A stretch of DNA of 25,510 nt, from the IMG/VR virus record IMGVR_UViG_3300000063_000011, positions 1 to 25,510 of that record. One strand, written 5' to 3'. Below, piece after piece: positions 1-5,166 of this stretch. The notes under the pieces were generated by a model. The model was not told the origin of the DNA, did not search any database, and saw nothing but the letters and a program-made list of their open reading frames with translations. Made by a program: the position numbers and the translations under genes. Origin of the DNA: a virus. Numbering within the stretch: the first letter of the stretch is position 1; the number at the start of each line of letters is the position of its first letter.

Positions 1-50
1 GTTCTGGCGTTTCACCATCGAGCAGCCGTCCAGGTTGTTCCTGTCGTTGG

Positions 51-66
51 CAGGCTTTCGGGCCTG
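51..66 (-). promoter_or_regulatory. Hairpin downstream of boxA, candidate boxB
   Basis: A five-base-pair inverted repeat (51-55 with 62-66) closes a six-base loop. Read on the minus strand the loop is CCGAAA, so it carries a GAAA run like the GNRA-type loops of lambdoid boxB RNAs. It lies about 60 bases downstream of the boxA in the direction of leftward transcription, farther than in lambda nut sites. Assignment as boxB is inference; no N-like protein is recognised in the window. Confidence 0.3.
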
Positions 67-125
67 TCCTCGCCGGTCGCCGGTAGAGGCAATGCGGTCT
101 GTTGGTGTTTCTGTGTTGCGCTGAC

Positions 126-137
126 TGTTAAAGAGCG
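126..137 (-). promoter_or_regulatory. boxA antitermination element (nutL-like)
   Basis: The minus strand reads CGCTCTTTAACA, a perfect match to the bacterial/lambdoid boxA consensus bound by NusB-NusE. It lies about 40 bases downstream of the predicted start of the leftward transcript, the position expected for a nut site. Twelve exact bases at this position are unlikely to be chance, but function is inferred. Confidence 0.6.
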
Positions 138-165
138 GTGGGCTTCGTGTGCTTGCTCAGAAGCA

Positions 166-220
166 CAAGTCGGCTTGCATTAATAAAAGCATGCTTGTGA
201 TTTGAATGCAAGCACGCTTG
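166..220. promoter_or_regulatory. Left operator cluster (three repressor-type sites)
   Basis: Three 12-base sites of the form CAAG-N4-CTTG occur: 166-177 (centre TCGG), 186-197 (AAAGCATGCTTG, one mismatch) and 209-220 (CAAGCACGCTTG). The same motif occurs three times at 2860-2907 between the repressor and Cro genes, twice as the perfect palindrome CAAGCATGCTTG. The centres of the 186 and 209 sites are 23 bp apart, exactly the spacing of the two perfect right-hand sites. The cluster is therefore very probably the OL of the CI/Cro pair encoded in this window. Confidence 0.75.
183..211 (-). promoter_or_regulatory. Candidate leftward early promoter PL
   Basis: On the minus strand, a -35 element TTGCAT (211-206), a 17-base spacer and a -10 element TTTTAT (188-183) are seen. 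Each box overlaps the downstream edge of one operator site by three bases. The right promoter at 2882-2910 has the same arrangement (TTGCTT, 17 bases, TTGAAT). The shared geometry is stronger evidence than either -10 box alone. Confidence 0.5.
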
Positions 221-270
221 TGTTCATTTTTATTACTGTATGCATGAACAGTGTTATAGGGAGGGTGGCT

Positions 271-588
271 ATGGCTAAGCAGAAGGGAGGCCCGGCGCAA
301 TCGACGCGGGCAGAAATGACGGGTATGGAAAGACTGGGCCTAAGGGTGTCGTCGATGATCAATCACCCGGTGGCGCAGGCGCAGCGCTGGGTGACAATTC
401 ATCGCCTGGATACGGACGGGGATCGGGAGTGGGAAGAGGTGCTGGGCGTGATCGCTGATACAGACGAGTTAGAGCTCACGCTCAATGACGACGGAAGCGT
501 GACGGTGCGATGGGAGCAGCAGGAAGTTGAGGTGGCAGGGAAGGGGGAAGCAGAGTTTGAGCCAGAAGAGGAGCCGGCGCCTTTCTGA
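271..588 (+). CDS. DUF1654 domain protein
   Basis: This encodes a 105-residue acidic soluble protein with the pattern typical of DUF1654: ERLGLRVSSMI, then a stretch ending TIHRLDTDGDREWEEVL, then an ELTLNDDGSVTVRW strand region. The family is common in Pseudomonas chromosomes and phages and has no established function. The ATG at 271 is preferred over an upstream TTG at 202 because a GGGAGG ribosome binding site ends a few bases before it and the family domain starts soon after. The gene lies just downstream of the left operator cluster, so CI/Cro may control it. It converges with the cI operon and is separated from it by the hairpin at 601-621. The glutamate-rich C-terminal tail (GEAEFEPEEEPAPF) is likely disordered. 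Confidence 0.8.
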   Translation: MAKQKGGPAQSTRAEMTGMERLGLRVSSMINHPVAQAQRWVTIHRLDTDGDREWEEVLGVIADTDELELTLNDDGSVTVRWEQQEVEVAGKGEAEFEPEEEPAPF

Positions 589-593
589 CAGGC

Positions 594-621
594 AATAAAA
601 AGCCCGGCGCTTGGCCGGGCT
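594..621 (-). terminator. Intrinsic terminator of the leftward cI operon
   Basis: AGCCCGGC (601-608) pairs perfectly with GCCGGGCT (614-621) around a five-base loop. Read on the minus strand it is followed by TTTTTATT (600-593). The plus-strand side lacks a U-tract, so it mainly ends the leftward transcript just after the RexB-like gene. Confidence 0.85.
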
Positions 622-631
622 ATGAAAATCG

Positions 632-1069
632 CTAGCTTCTACTTATAGACATAATCACGCGGTAGAATCCAAGTCCGGTTGTCGCCAGATTTACTGCACA
701 CAGGCTGCCGACAAAAACGACCGCTAGGAGTATTGTCATTTTATCGCCAGACCAAGGAAGTAATAAACTCAAGGCTATGGAAAGAAGCAGTAGATGCAGG
801 GCCGCGCAAACGAAGCTGCCACTAATTAGTTTTTTGTATCCGCCTGTAGCTCGAAGGTTTTTTAATAGGTCGCGATCCATAACGGATGCCATAAGAGCTA
901 TAGCGGTTATTACAAATCCAAGAATTGTCCCGGCACTACCCGCAACAGCAGTGGCAAATGTTGTGAGATCGCCCGGCGCAAATGTGAAATTGTAATGTTT
1001 GAATAGCAATGTAATAGCTAGTGCGATCGCTATTTTAAACGATTCTTGCAGTTTTGCCGAAATAGTCAT
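632..1069 (-). CDS. Four-helix membrane protein, RexB-like exclusion candidate
   Basis: The predicted protein is 145 residues with four hydrophobic segments at about 11-24, 38-63, 81-104 and 111-135, so it should be an inner-membrane protein. The ATG at 1069 is chosen because longer readings add a charged N-terminus inside the upstream gene; it overlaps that gene by 35 bases, suggesting translational coupling. Lambda RexB is 144 residues with four membrane helices and is the last gene of the cI-rexA-rexB operon, the same order and strand as here. Recalled from memory, lambda RexB has LLFRHY and later YAGTMIAILIAALTF where this protein has LLFKHY and SAGTILGFVITAIAL, at similar distances. In lambda, RexB is an ion channel that depolarises the cell when RexA is activated during superinfection. 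Homology here is a hypothesis; other four-helix toxins or exclusion proteins are possible. The gene is AT-richer than its surroundings. Confidence 0.6.
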   Translation of the reverse strand: MTISAKLQESFKIAIALAITLLFKHYNFTFAPGDLTTFATAVAGSAGTILGFVITAIALMASVMDRDLLKNLRATGGYKKLISGSFVCAALHLLLLSIALSLLLPWSGDKMTILLAVVFVGSLCAVNLATTGLGFYRVIMSISRS

Positions 1070-1928
1070 CAAGTGGCTCTCTCTGCTCGTTTTTTGCCTT
1101 GTCTGCAAGCTTATACATACTTTCGCTAGGCGGGAAGTATGAGTTAGTATTTATATGTTGAATTGAGTATATTCTATTGGCGATTAAATCGATAGGGAGA
1201 ATCTTACCATTCTCGTCAGTGTCCAACTTGGCCTTAGTAGCACCCATTGATAGCAATTGACCAATAGCGCTCTGCAGCGAGCTTGAAAGCTTTCCGGCGC
1301 TGGTCTCGATTTTTTGGTCAATTGTGAAAGTTATATCAAGGCTGTCGGCACCGGACTGATTCAGGAGTTCGATTGTTTTGGCGCTGATGCTGTCTTGAGG
1401 GTATAAACTTGGATTGGTAGGCCTGGGTATTTTTACCGAGAACTTCTTTATGGTTAATTTGTTGTTGAGAAGCCTCTCCACCTGATCGGCCTGAATTATT
1501 GGAGAAGAAAAAAACAATACTCCTGCCGATGACGATAGTAACTGTGCTAAATGGGCTCCAGTATTCCCGTCATCATTCCTGTGGAGGACGAGAAGTGAAT
1601 TTTTACGGTAGTACACGAAGAAGTTCTTTTCTATCACCCCCTCATCAAGCTCTAGCTCAAGTTTCTTACTATCTCGCCCAGGAACGCCGACCTCGGGTAA
1701 GTCTGCCTTCCTTATTTTTCTAATCTGACCTGCATATGAGTCAGTTTCAGGCCTGTGCTTTAGGCCGAAAACCTCTCTTGTGCATCCGTAGCTAGAGTAA
1801 CTTGATAGAAACTCCCCACTGGCTATCCTCTCAAAAGCCTCATCGGCAGTCATGGTAAAGAGATCATTTTGCTCGCATCTTAGTGAGTAAAAATCAAAAC
1901 AGTAGTTTCGTCTCTTTTCCGGCTTCAC
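1035..1928 (-). CDS. Cytosolic partner protein, RexA-like candidate
   Basis: This encodes a 297-residue protein with no signal peptide or membrane segment. The start is GTG at 1928 with an AAGGAA ribosome binding site six bases upstream. It lies 70 bases downstream of the cI stop on the same strand with no terminator between, so it should be co-transcribed with the repressor in the lysogen, and it overlaps the membrane-protein gene that follows. Lambda RexA is 279 residues and occupies the same position. A strand-rich middle (VIEKNFFVYYRKNSLLVL) and a later segment (GADSLDITFTIDQKIE) are reminiscent of the RexA layout, but I see no sequence match strong enough to prove homology. Low GC suggests acquisition as a moron. 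If the analogy holds, it senses superinfection and activates the membrane partner. It could also be an unrelated abortive-infection sensor. Confidence 0.5.
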   Translation of the reverse strand: MKPEKRRNYCFDFYSLRCEQNDLFTMTADEAFERIASGEFLSSYSSYGCTREVFGLKHRPETDSYAGQIRKIRKADLPEVGVPGRDSKKLELELDEGVIEKNFFVYYRKNSLLVLHRNDDGNTGAHLAQLLSSSAGVLFFSSPIIQADQVERLLNNKLTIKKFSVKIPRPTNPSLYPQDSISAKTIELLNQSGADSLDITFTIDQKIETSAGKLSSSLQSAIGQLLSMGATKAKLDTDENGKILPIDLIANRIYSIQHINTNSYFPPSESMYKLADKAKNEQREPLDDYFGKTARIV

Positions 1929-1998
1929 TGCAAATTCCTTATAAGCACAGAGGGTTGATATCGATTAATTCTGGTAAGCGCAGGGGGAAAGTCACGTG

Positions 1999-2847
1999 CT
2001 ACACCGGCTGTCCATTCCACACGTAAAGCACGCGAGCTAGGATGTGCGTGTCGTCGACACGGATGTCTTCTGGGTCGTGATGCTTGTTATCTGAGATCAT
2101 CTTGAAACGGTCCTTGCCTTTCTTCTGTAGGCGCTTCACGTACAACATGTCGTCGTGGGAGAAGAGGTAGATTCCGTCTCCTGTGAACTCCCGGATTGTA
2201 ATGTCGACGAGCAGCGGGTCGCGGTCCTTGATCGTCGGTGCCATCGACTGACCCCATCCGGTGATCATCTTGAGGTGGAAGTGTTCTTTGAACGTGACAC
2301 CCATCTCGCGCAGGTGTTTTGGGCTGACCCGTATGTCCTGGAGCATCTCTGGGAATTCGTGTGGGATCTGCCCGCCGCCCATCGCTGCTCGCACATCGTA
2401 GTGGGCAATCCATACTTCATCGCCAACCTGACCCGCCCGAGTGAAGTCGACGTTCACTACATTGGTCGACTTCGACTCCAGAGCCACCTCTTCAACTACC
2501 TCGGCGATTCGCGCCCGGGCTTCTTCCGACAAGCCCCGGCCATGCTTCGCGAGCATCTGCTTGACCAGATCTACAGATGACTTATTGCCGGCTTTTGGAG
2601 CATTCACGACCTTCCGGCTCGGCGGCTCACCCTTGCCAGATAGCAGCCAATCAACTGTCGTGTCATAGCCTTCAGCGATCGCGACAAGATTTTCGTTCTT
2701 TATGTTGCCGGTATCACCTGCAAACCACTGACGAACAGCTTCGTAGCTGACCCCGCAGGTGGTCGCTATATCCCTTTTGAATCCTCGCGGCCCGATCTCA
2801 GGCTTTCGCGCAAGGACGAGCTTCGTAATCCGATCAGTAATTTTCAT
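1999..2847 (-). CDS. CI-type prophage repressor (HTH and S24 peptidase)
   Basis: This 282-residue protein has an N-terminal helix-turn-helix at about 23-44 (DIATTCGVSYEAVRQWFAG) followed by an alanine/glutamate-rich linker. Its C-terminal LexA/CI-type S24 domain contains the catalytic serine in GWGQSM (Ser201) and the lysine in LYVKRL (Lys238). It should hold the prophage silent and undergo RecA-stimulated self-cleavage upon DNA damage. No canonical Ala-Gly cleavage pair is obvious; the AAMGGG stretch near 154-159 is the best-placed candidate. The gene diverges from the Cro-like gene across three CAAG-N4-CTTG operators at 2860-2907, and the same sites recur at 166-220. The ATG at 2847 is the only start that keeps the full HTH. 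It is the first gene of a leftward operon with the Rex-like pair. Confidence 0.93.
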   Translation of the reverse strand: MKITDRITKLVLARKPEIGPRGFKRDIATTCGVSYEAVRQWFAGDTGNIKNENLVAIAEGYDTTVDWLLSGKGEPPSRKVVNAPKAGNKSSVDLVKQMLAKHGRGLSEEARARIAEVVEEVALESKSTNVVNVDFTRAGQVGDEVWIAHYDVRAAMGGGQIPHEFPEMLQDIRVSPKHLREMGVTFKEHFHLKMITGWGQSMAPTIKDRDPLLVDITIREFTGDGIYLFSHDDMLYVKRLQKKGKDRFKMISDNKHHDPEDIRVDDTHILARVLYVWNGQPV

Positions 2848-2859
2848 GCAAGCAATCTA

Positions 2860-2907
2860 CAAGTTAGCTTGGCAAGCATGCTTGCTTAGTAAATACAAGC
2901 ATGCTTG
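2860..2907. promoter_or_regulatory. Right operator cluster (three sites)
   Basis: Sites at 2860-2871 (CAAGTTAGCTTG), 2873-2884 and 2896-2907 (both the perfect palindrome CAAGCATGCTTG) lie between the repressor and Cro-like genes. Centre spacings are 13 and 23 bp. The arrangement resembles lambda OR, with the imperfect site nearest cI. The motif repeats at the left cluster, which identifies it as the CI/Cro binding site. Confidence 0.85.
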
Positions 2908-2910
2908 AAT
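2882..2910 (+). promoter_or_regulatory. Candidate rightward early promoter PR
   Basis: The -35 TTGCTT (2882-2887), a 17-base spacer and the -10 TTGAAT (2905-2910) each overlap the end of a perfect operator. This is the mirror image of the arrangement at PL. Transcription would start near 2917, about 20 bases before the Cro-like ATG, leaving room for its AAAGGAG ribosome binding site. Confidence 0.5.
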
Positions 2911-2935
2911 TGCCGTATATCCAAAGGAGTCAGCC

Positions 2936-3115
2936 ATGAACCGTGCCGACGCAATTAACCATTTCAAAGGGATCGCGCCCCTCGCCAAGGCACTCGGCAT
3001 CACATACGAGGCTGTCCGGCAATGGGGTGACGAGATTCCTGAGCTACGTCAGTACCAGCTTGAACTTGTAACTGGCGGCCAATTGAAGGCCGAAAAAAAG
3101 AAAACTGCTGCATAA
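2936..3115 (+). CDS. Cro-like regulator
   Basis: This is a 59-residue DNA-binding protein of the Cro type: a short N-terminal helix, an HTH (PLAKALGITYEAVRQWGDEI, about residues 15-34) and a basic lysine-rich tail. The recognition helix YEAVRQW is the same as in the CI repressor of this window (YEAVRQW), consistent with both recognising the same operators. The ATG has a strong AAAGGAGT ribosome binding site 6 bases upstream. As the first gene of the PR transcript, it should shut off cI and set the lytic switch. Confidence 0.88.
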   Translation: MNRADAINHFKGIAPLAKALGITYEAVRQWGDEIPELRQYQLELVTGGQLKAEKKKTAA

Positions 3116-3198
3116 ACCGTCCTTGTCATTGATCTGTTGAGCGAATGATCGCTGCACCAAGCGCGCGCTGCCACGGAAACGAATTTGAGGTTTTACGA

Positions 3199-3621
3199 AT
3201 GGAAGATTTCTTGAGGGCTTGCCACACCACCATCAAGGAAAGCGGGGCAGAGGGGCTGGCAGGGAAGATGTGCATGGCTCACGTGAGCCTTCTGCAGCGC
3301 TCAAACCCGGACAACGCGGCGCACCACCTAACGATTGAGCATCTGTTTGGCGTGCTGCTGCATACACAAGACATGCGCCCGCTGATGGCGCTCGCTGACC
3401 AATTCGGTTTTGACCTCGTGGCTCGTGAAAAGCCGAAAGCCAAACCACTGATGGCCGCGCTGGGCCTCTTGTCCGCGGAGTGCGGTGATGTTGGTCGATT
3501 GATTTTCGATGCCGCGGCGGACAACCACATCAGCCAGCACGAAAAAGCCCAGGGCGAGAAAGCAATCCTTGAGGCAATCGAAGCGCTGCATGTTCTGCGT
3601 GAATCGCTGAGAGCTGCTTGA
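3199..3621 (+). CDS. CII-family phage regulatory protein (PF06892-like)
   Basis: The 140-residue protein begins MEDFLRACHTTIKESGAEGL and continues with a predicted HTH (AGKMCMAHVSLLQRSNP), then the HxLTIEHLFGVL block typical of the phage regulatory CII/CP76 family. A C-terminal helical region (EKAILEAIEALHVLRESL) may form a coiled coil for multimerisation. A longer reading from 3145 exists, but ATG 3199 is preferred because it has a GAGG site at proper spacing and starts where the family starts. As second regulator in the PR operon, it probably influences the lysis-lysogeny decision, for example through the repressor promoter. The target is not visible. Confidence 0.8.
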   Translation: MEDFLRACHTTIKESGAEGLAGKMCMAHVSLLQRSNPDNAAHHLTIEHLFGVLLHTQDMRPLMALADQFGFDLVAREKPKAKPLMAALGLLSAECGDVGRLIFDAAADNHISQHEKAQGEKAILEAIEALHVLRESLRAA

Positions 3622-3646
3622 ACAACAAATACGAGAGAGGTGAGCG

Positions 3647-4006
3647 ATGGAAGGGCTGAACGATGAAGTGCGGCGAACAGTAGCTCTTGATGAGCTGGCC
3701 GATCAGTTGGATGCACAAGCTCGCGAGCTGTACCGGAAAGCGGAAGAAATTCGAGCCCAGCACCAAATTACCGCCTCGGTATCGGTGAGCAAGGATGGAA
3801 GATCGTTCATCACATTGAAGGTCGGCGGCACCGTGCACTCAATCCATGCACATGGCAGCGCCGACGAAACATGCCAGAAGTTGTACTACCTCATTCAGGG
3901 TTATCAACCACCACTTCGCCTGCCGCCGTTCGGTACACGTTTGGACGAAACAGAGCCCTCGCTCTGTAAGCGCCTGGCGTTTTTTGAGTCGGTTCAAACT
4001 CAATGA
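3647..4006 (+). CDS. Hypothetical early phage protein
   Basis: This 119-residue soluble protein follows a good GAGAGG ribosome binding site. Residues 5-45 form an amphipathic helix (VALDELADQLDAQARELYRK), and the middle looks like a small beta-rich unit (SVSVSKDGRSFITLKVGG). I do not recognise a family. It lies third in the PR operon after Cro and the CII-like gene. Its last 116 bases overlap a convergent minus-strand gene candidate (3891-4106), so one of the two may end or start differently from the call. Confidence 0.6.
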   Translation: MEGLNDEVRRTVALDELADQLDAQARELYRKAEEIRAQHQITASVSVSKDGRSFITLKVGGTVHSIHAHGSADETCQKLYYLIQGYQPPLRLPPFGTRLDETEPSLCKRLAFFESVQTQ

Positions 4007-4106
4007 ACTCGAGCCCGGAGAAACTTATTTCCGCTCCCGCCGGAAGAGCGCTAACCGCCGCCAGCAGCTTTTCGCGGGTAATGGTTGGAAATCGTGTGTT
4101 TGTCAT
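3891..4106 (-). CDS. Small leftward ORF, possible antisense gene
   Basis: A 71-residue reading frame starts at ATG 4106 with a near-ideal GGGAGG ribosome binding site six bases upstream, much better than expected for a chance ORF. The product is soluble, starts MTNTRFPTITREKLLAAVSAL, and has a protein-like composition with a helix followed by strands. It has no recognised family. It runs against the direction of the early operon and overlaps the end of the preceding plus-strand gene by 116 bases. No clear promoter was found for it. A terminator with a minus-strand U-tract lies just upstream at 4191-4216, which would insulate it from leftward readthrough. Confidence 0.45.
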   Translation of the reverse strand: MTNTRFPTITREKLLAAVSALPAGAEISFSGLEFIEFEPTQKTPGAYRARALFRPNVYRTAAGEVVVDNPE

Positions 4107-4190
4107 GTCCGGCCTCCCAGGCCCTTTCGTTGGGAAGCAAAAAGCTACCACGGATGCGCCGGACACCTACATCGCCTGAATTGCAGGCAC

Positions 4191-4216
4191 AAAAAAGCCG
4201 GGCTGCAACCCGGCTT
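4191..4216. terminator. Intrinsic terminator in the early operon (tR-like)
   Basis: AAGCCGGG (4195-4202) pairs with CCCGGCTT (4209-4216) around CTGCAA. On the minus strand it is followed by six U residues, so it works best leftward. In the plus direction it is followed by TTCTTC, a weaker tract. Lying between the regulator genes and the replication genes, it is in the position of lambda tR1 and would make replication gene expression depend partly on readthrough. Confidence 0.7.
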
Positions 4217-4249
4217 CTTCAACAACTTGTAAAACACTATGGGGCCATT

Positions 4250-4378
4250 ATGAACATGACCGCTACCCCTGGCAATACCCCCTATGTTGCGACACGTTTA
4301 GCAGTTTTTCAGAAGGTGTCGCGACACATCAGTCGTATCGCCTCGCCAATACAAAATATCCAAGGGAACTCGCTGTGA
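4250..4378 (+). CDS. Small leader ORF coupled to the replication gene
   Basis: A 42-residue frame starts at ATG 4250 (MNMTATPGNTPYVATRLAVF) and ends in TGA overlapping the GTG start of the replication protein by four bases. This GTGA junction suggests translational coupling. The ribosome binding site is weak (GGGG close to the ATG). It could be a small basic protein or a leader peptide; no family is recognised. It contains the palindrome at 4316-4327. Confidence 0.35.
   Translation: MNMTATPGNTPYVATRLAVFQKVSRHISRIASPIQNIQGNSL
4316..4327. repeat. 12-bp perfect palindrome GTGTCGCGACAC with a nearby partial copy
   Basis: The palindrome lies about 50 bases before the replication gene. A related GTTGCGACAC occurs at 4286-4295, sharing GCGACAC in the same orientation. 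The pair could be an operator for autoregulation of the replication genes or an accessory origin element. It lies within the small leader ORF. Confidence 0.35.
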
Positions 4379-5166
4379 GCGTTCAAGCTATGTCATGGGC
4401 GCTTTCTTTGCCTATCCAGTCACTGAAAGACTCCAGCGCACGCCATGTGTTGCTGTGCTTGGCCAACTACGCAGGATCGAACGGTACCGGTGCCTTTCCA
4501 TCTGCCTCCACCCTTGCCCAGGACACAGGCCTTTCCGAGCGCACTATCCGCTACAAACTCGACGACCTGGAACAGTCGGGTCTGATCAAGAAAGGCAACC
4601 AGGCCATCGCGGCAGTTCACATTGATCGCCATGACCGCCGCCCTGTCGTTTATGACCTTCAAATATTGCGGGGTGCAAATCCTGCACCCCGTTTTGCACG
4701 GGGTGCAGATGACGCAGCGGGGTGCAACTCACAGCAGGACGGGGTGCAGCCTGGAACAGAACGGGGTGCAGCGGCTGCACCCAATCCATCACTTAACCAT
4801 CAAGTAACCGAAGAGCAGCAGCAGCGCGAGCTTGCGGAGTTGATCGCCGAGCAAGAGCGGCAAGCCTTGGAGCCGCAGGATGATCGCCAGCGCTTCGCCA
4901 TGTTTGCTGACTTCGTGCCGCCGGTAGATGCGCTGCAGACCCAACTGAAAATCGCAGGTCTGCCTGCCGACTCTCTGACCGCCGAACTGCTGTCAGGCTT
5001 CAAGGGTTTCTTCGTAGCCAAAACATCCGTTCTCGACACCGCCGCCGGATGGTGTTTCAAACTGGTCGGTTGGATCAAAAGAGAGCGCGCCCAGGCAGCC
5101 GGAACAGCGTTCAGCGAGGAAGACTCGGCCGGTGATGACTGGGCATCGAAAGGGGTGCGCCTGTGA
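4375..5166 (+). CDS. Replication initiation protein, O-like (HTH plus DnaT-like domain)
   Basis: This 263-residue protein has an N-terminal winged helix (about 7-75, with ASTLAQDTGLSERTIRYKLD as the HTH) typical of lambda O and related phage replication proteins. A low-complexity central linker (about 98-145) is encoded by the iteron array, and a C-terminal domain (about 172-240, FAMFADFVPP to WIKRER) resembles DnaT-like helicase-loading domains. It should bind the origin inside its own gene and load host helicase with the P-like partner. The start is GTG at 4375, overlapping the preceding small ORF; the following P-like gene overlaps its stop by four bases. The linker's translated repeats (RGA, DGVQ, RGAA) result from DNA-level selection for origin repeats, as in lambda O. 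Confidence 0.82.
   Translation: MSVQAMSWALSLPIQSLKDSSARHVLLCLANYAGSNGTGAFPSASTLAQDTGLSERTIRYKLDDLEQSGLIKKGNQAIAAVHIDRHDRRPVVYDLQILRGANPAPRFARGADDAAGCNSQQDGVQPGTERGAAAAPNPSLNHQVTEEQQQRELAELIAEQERQALEPQDDRQRFAMFADFVPPVDALQTQLKIAGLPADSLTAELLSGFKGFFVAKTSVLDTAAGWCFKLVGWIKRERAQAAGTAFSEEDSAGDDWASKGVRL
4670..4782 (+). repeat. Iteron array, candidate replication origin inside the O-like gene
   Basis: Five direct copies of GGGGTGCA start at 4670, 4700, 4719, 4741 and 4763. Inverted copies occur at 4683-4690 (TGCACCCC) and 4776-4782 (TGCACCC). The last three intervals are 19, 22 and 22 bases, about two helical turns. A relatively AT-rich stretch follows (about 4783-4812). Lambda ori has the same logic: iterons within O, then an AT-rich unwinding region. 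The array maps to the interdomain linker of the protein. Confidence 0.75.

Larger units (their letters stand above)
1..165 (-). promoter_or_regulatory. Leader of a leftward early operon (left operon continues off the window)
   Basis: No credible gene lies here on either strand. The minus strand reads as an untranslated leader downstream of the candidate PL promoter, with a boxA at 126-137 and a hairpin at 51-66. A possible ATG on the minus strand at 18-16 would start a protein beginning MVKRQN that runs off the window; it has only a weak ribosome binding site and six visible codons, so it is not called separately. By analogy with lambda, the left operon would encode recombination or accessory early functions, but none is visible. 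Confidence 0.5.

Noticed and set aside
2155-2668. Plus-strand open frames opposite the repressor gene
   Set aside because: They are antisense to a clear S24 repressor and have no ribosome binding site or family resemblance.
3960-3971. boxA-like CGCTCTGTAAGC in the rightward early operon
   Set aside because: It departs from the consensus in the second half, lies within a coding frame and lacks a convincing boxB, so it is not called a nutR site.
4085-4249. Upstream extension of the small leader ORF
   Set aside because: It crosses a strong terminator hairpin and gives non-protein-like sequence; only the part from ATG 4250 is retained as a candidate.
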